Assembly (NCBI GenBank): GCA_003695105.1
Contig: RFIZ01000031.1
Location: 1 to 14,726, forward strand
From: Fidelibacterota bacterium
Lineage (GTDB): Bacteria; Fidelibacterota; Marinisomatia; Marinisomatales; J089
DNA length: 14,726 bases
Direction: 5' to 3'
The notes under the pieces: model-generated
Databases searched by the model: none
What the model was told of the DNA's origin: nothing
Seen by the model: only the letters and a program-made list of their open reading frames with translations
Shown: piece after piece, positions 14,691 through 14,726 of the stretch
Position numbering within the stretch: position 1 is the first letter of the stretch
Layout of the letters: every line of letters begins with the position of its first letter
Made by a program: the position numbers and the translations under genes

Positions 14691-14726
14691 GACCGACGGA
14701 TTCCGAACTGGACGAACTGCTGGACA
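14687..14726 (+). CDS. Possible start of a downstream gene, cut by window edge
   Basis: GTG at 14687-14689 overlaps the TGA of the symporter (GTGTGA). Its frame is open to the window end, reading M(V)RPTDSELDELLD. The overlap and the acidic, protein-like residues suggest a coupled gene, but only 13 codons are visible and the Shine-Dalgarno is weak (GGAACAAG), so no function can be given. Confidence 0.35.
   Translation, partial: MRPTDSELDELLD

Noticed and set aside
1..14726. CRISPR array, toxin-antitoxin pair or defence island
   Set aside because: No regularly spaced repeats and no matching protein families were seen; almost all space is filled by housekeeping or orderly operon genes.

Overview
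This window is bacterial chromosome with roughly 50% GC. It carries core genes packed head to tail, almost all on the minus strand. The organism looks like a Gram-negative-type member of the FCB superphylum (Marinimicrobia, Calditrichota or KSB1-like lineages, with Bacteroidota as relatives). The clues are a signal peptidase I with the long insert typical of that group, an export-type protein rich in Pro-Asp-Ser, a possible lipoprotein, and the rimP-nusA-infB block. This placement is an inference from style and motifs, not from a search. There is no sign of a prophage, transposon, CRISPR array, plasmid module or defence island.

Layout, read along the minus strand from the right. At the far right a sodium:amino-acid symporter (AGCS family, 13146-14690) runs on the plus strand, possibly followed by another gene cut by the window end. 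Divergent from it, a minus-strand run starts with comEC (DNA uptake channel), then a fused RNase HII-YraN gene that overlaps comEC by 10 bases, then lepB (signal peptidase I). Four unrecognised genes follow: a signal-peptide protein with a Pro/Asp/Ser-rich linker, a likely lipoprotein or exported protein, a small cytosolic coiled-coil protein and a membrane-anchored coiled-coil protein. The run ends at a strong bidirectional terminator at 6230-6257.

The middle holds a plus-strand tRNA-Leu(CAA) with a recognisable promoter and its own downstream hairpin. Divergent from it is a second minus-strand run: a long-chain acyl-CoA synthetase, gpsA (glycerol-3-phosphate dehydrogenase), tRNA-Arg(CCU) and a membrane-anchored TPR-like protein. 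The synthetase and gpsA both feed phospholipid synthesis. After about 95 bases that carry two hairpins and a plausible promoter comes the conserved block rimP-nusA-infB (30S maturation, transcription elongation and termination, translation initiation); infB is cut by the left edge.

Most of the window is ordinary housekeeping sequence and I do not see a convincing new biological system. The items most worth a second look are: a sharply bounded, very AT-rich 120-base patch inside the acyl-CoA synthetase gene that looks like recombination or a chimeric assembly; the single-chain RNase HII-YraN fusion; a promoter and 5'-terminal hairpin in front of rimP-nusA-infB; a changed GXXG loop in NusA KH2; and the four-gene cluster of unknown envelope and coiled-coil proteins downstream of lepB.
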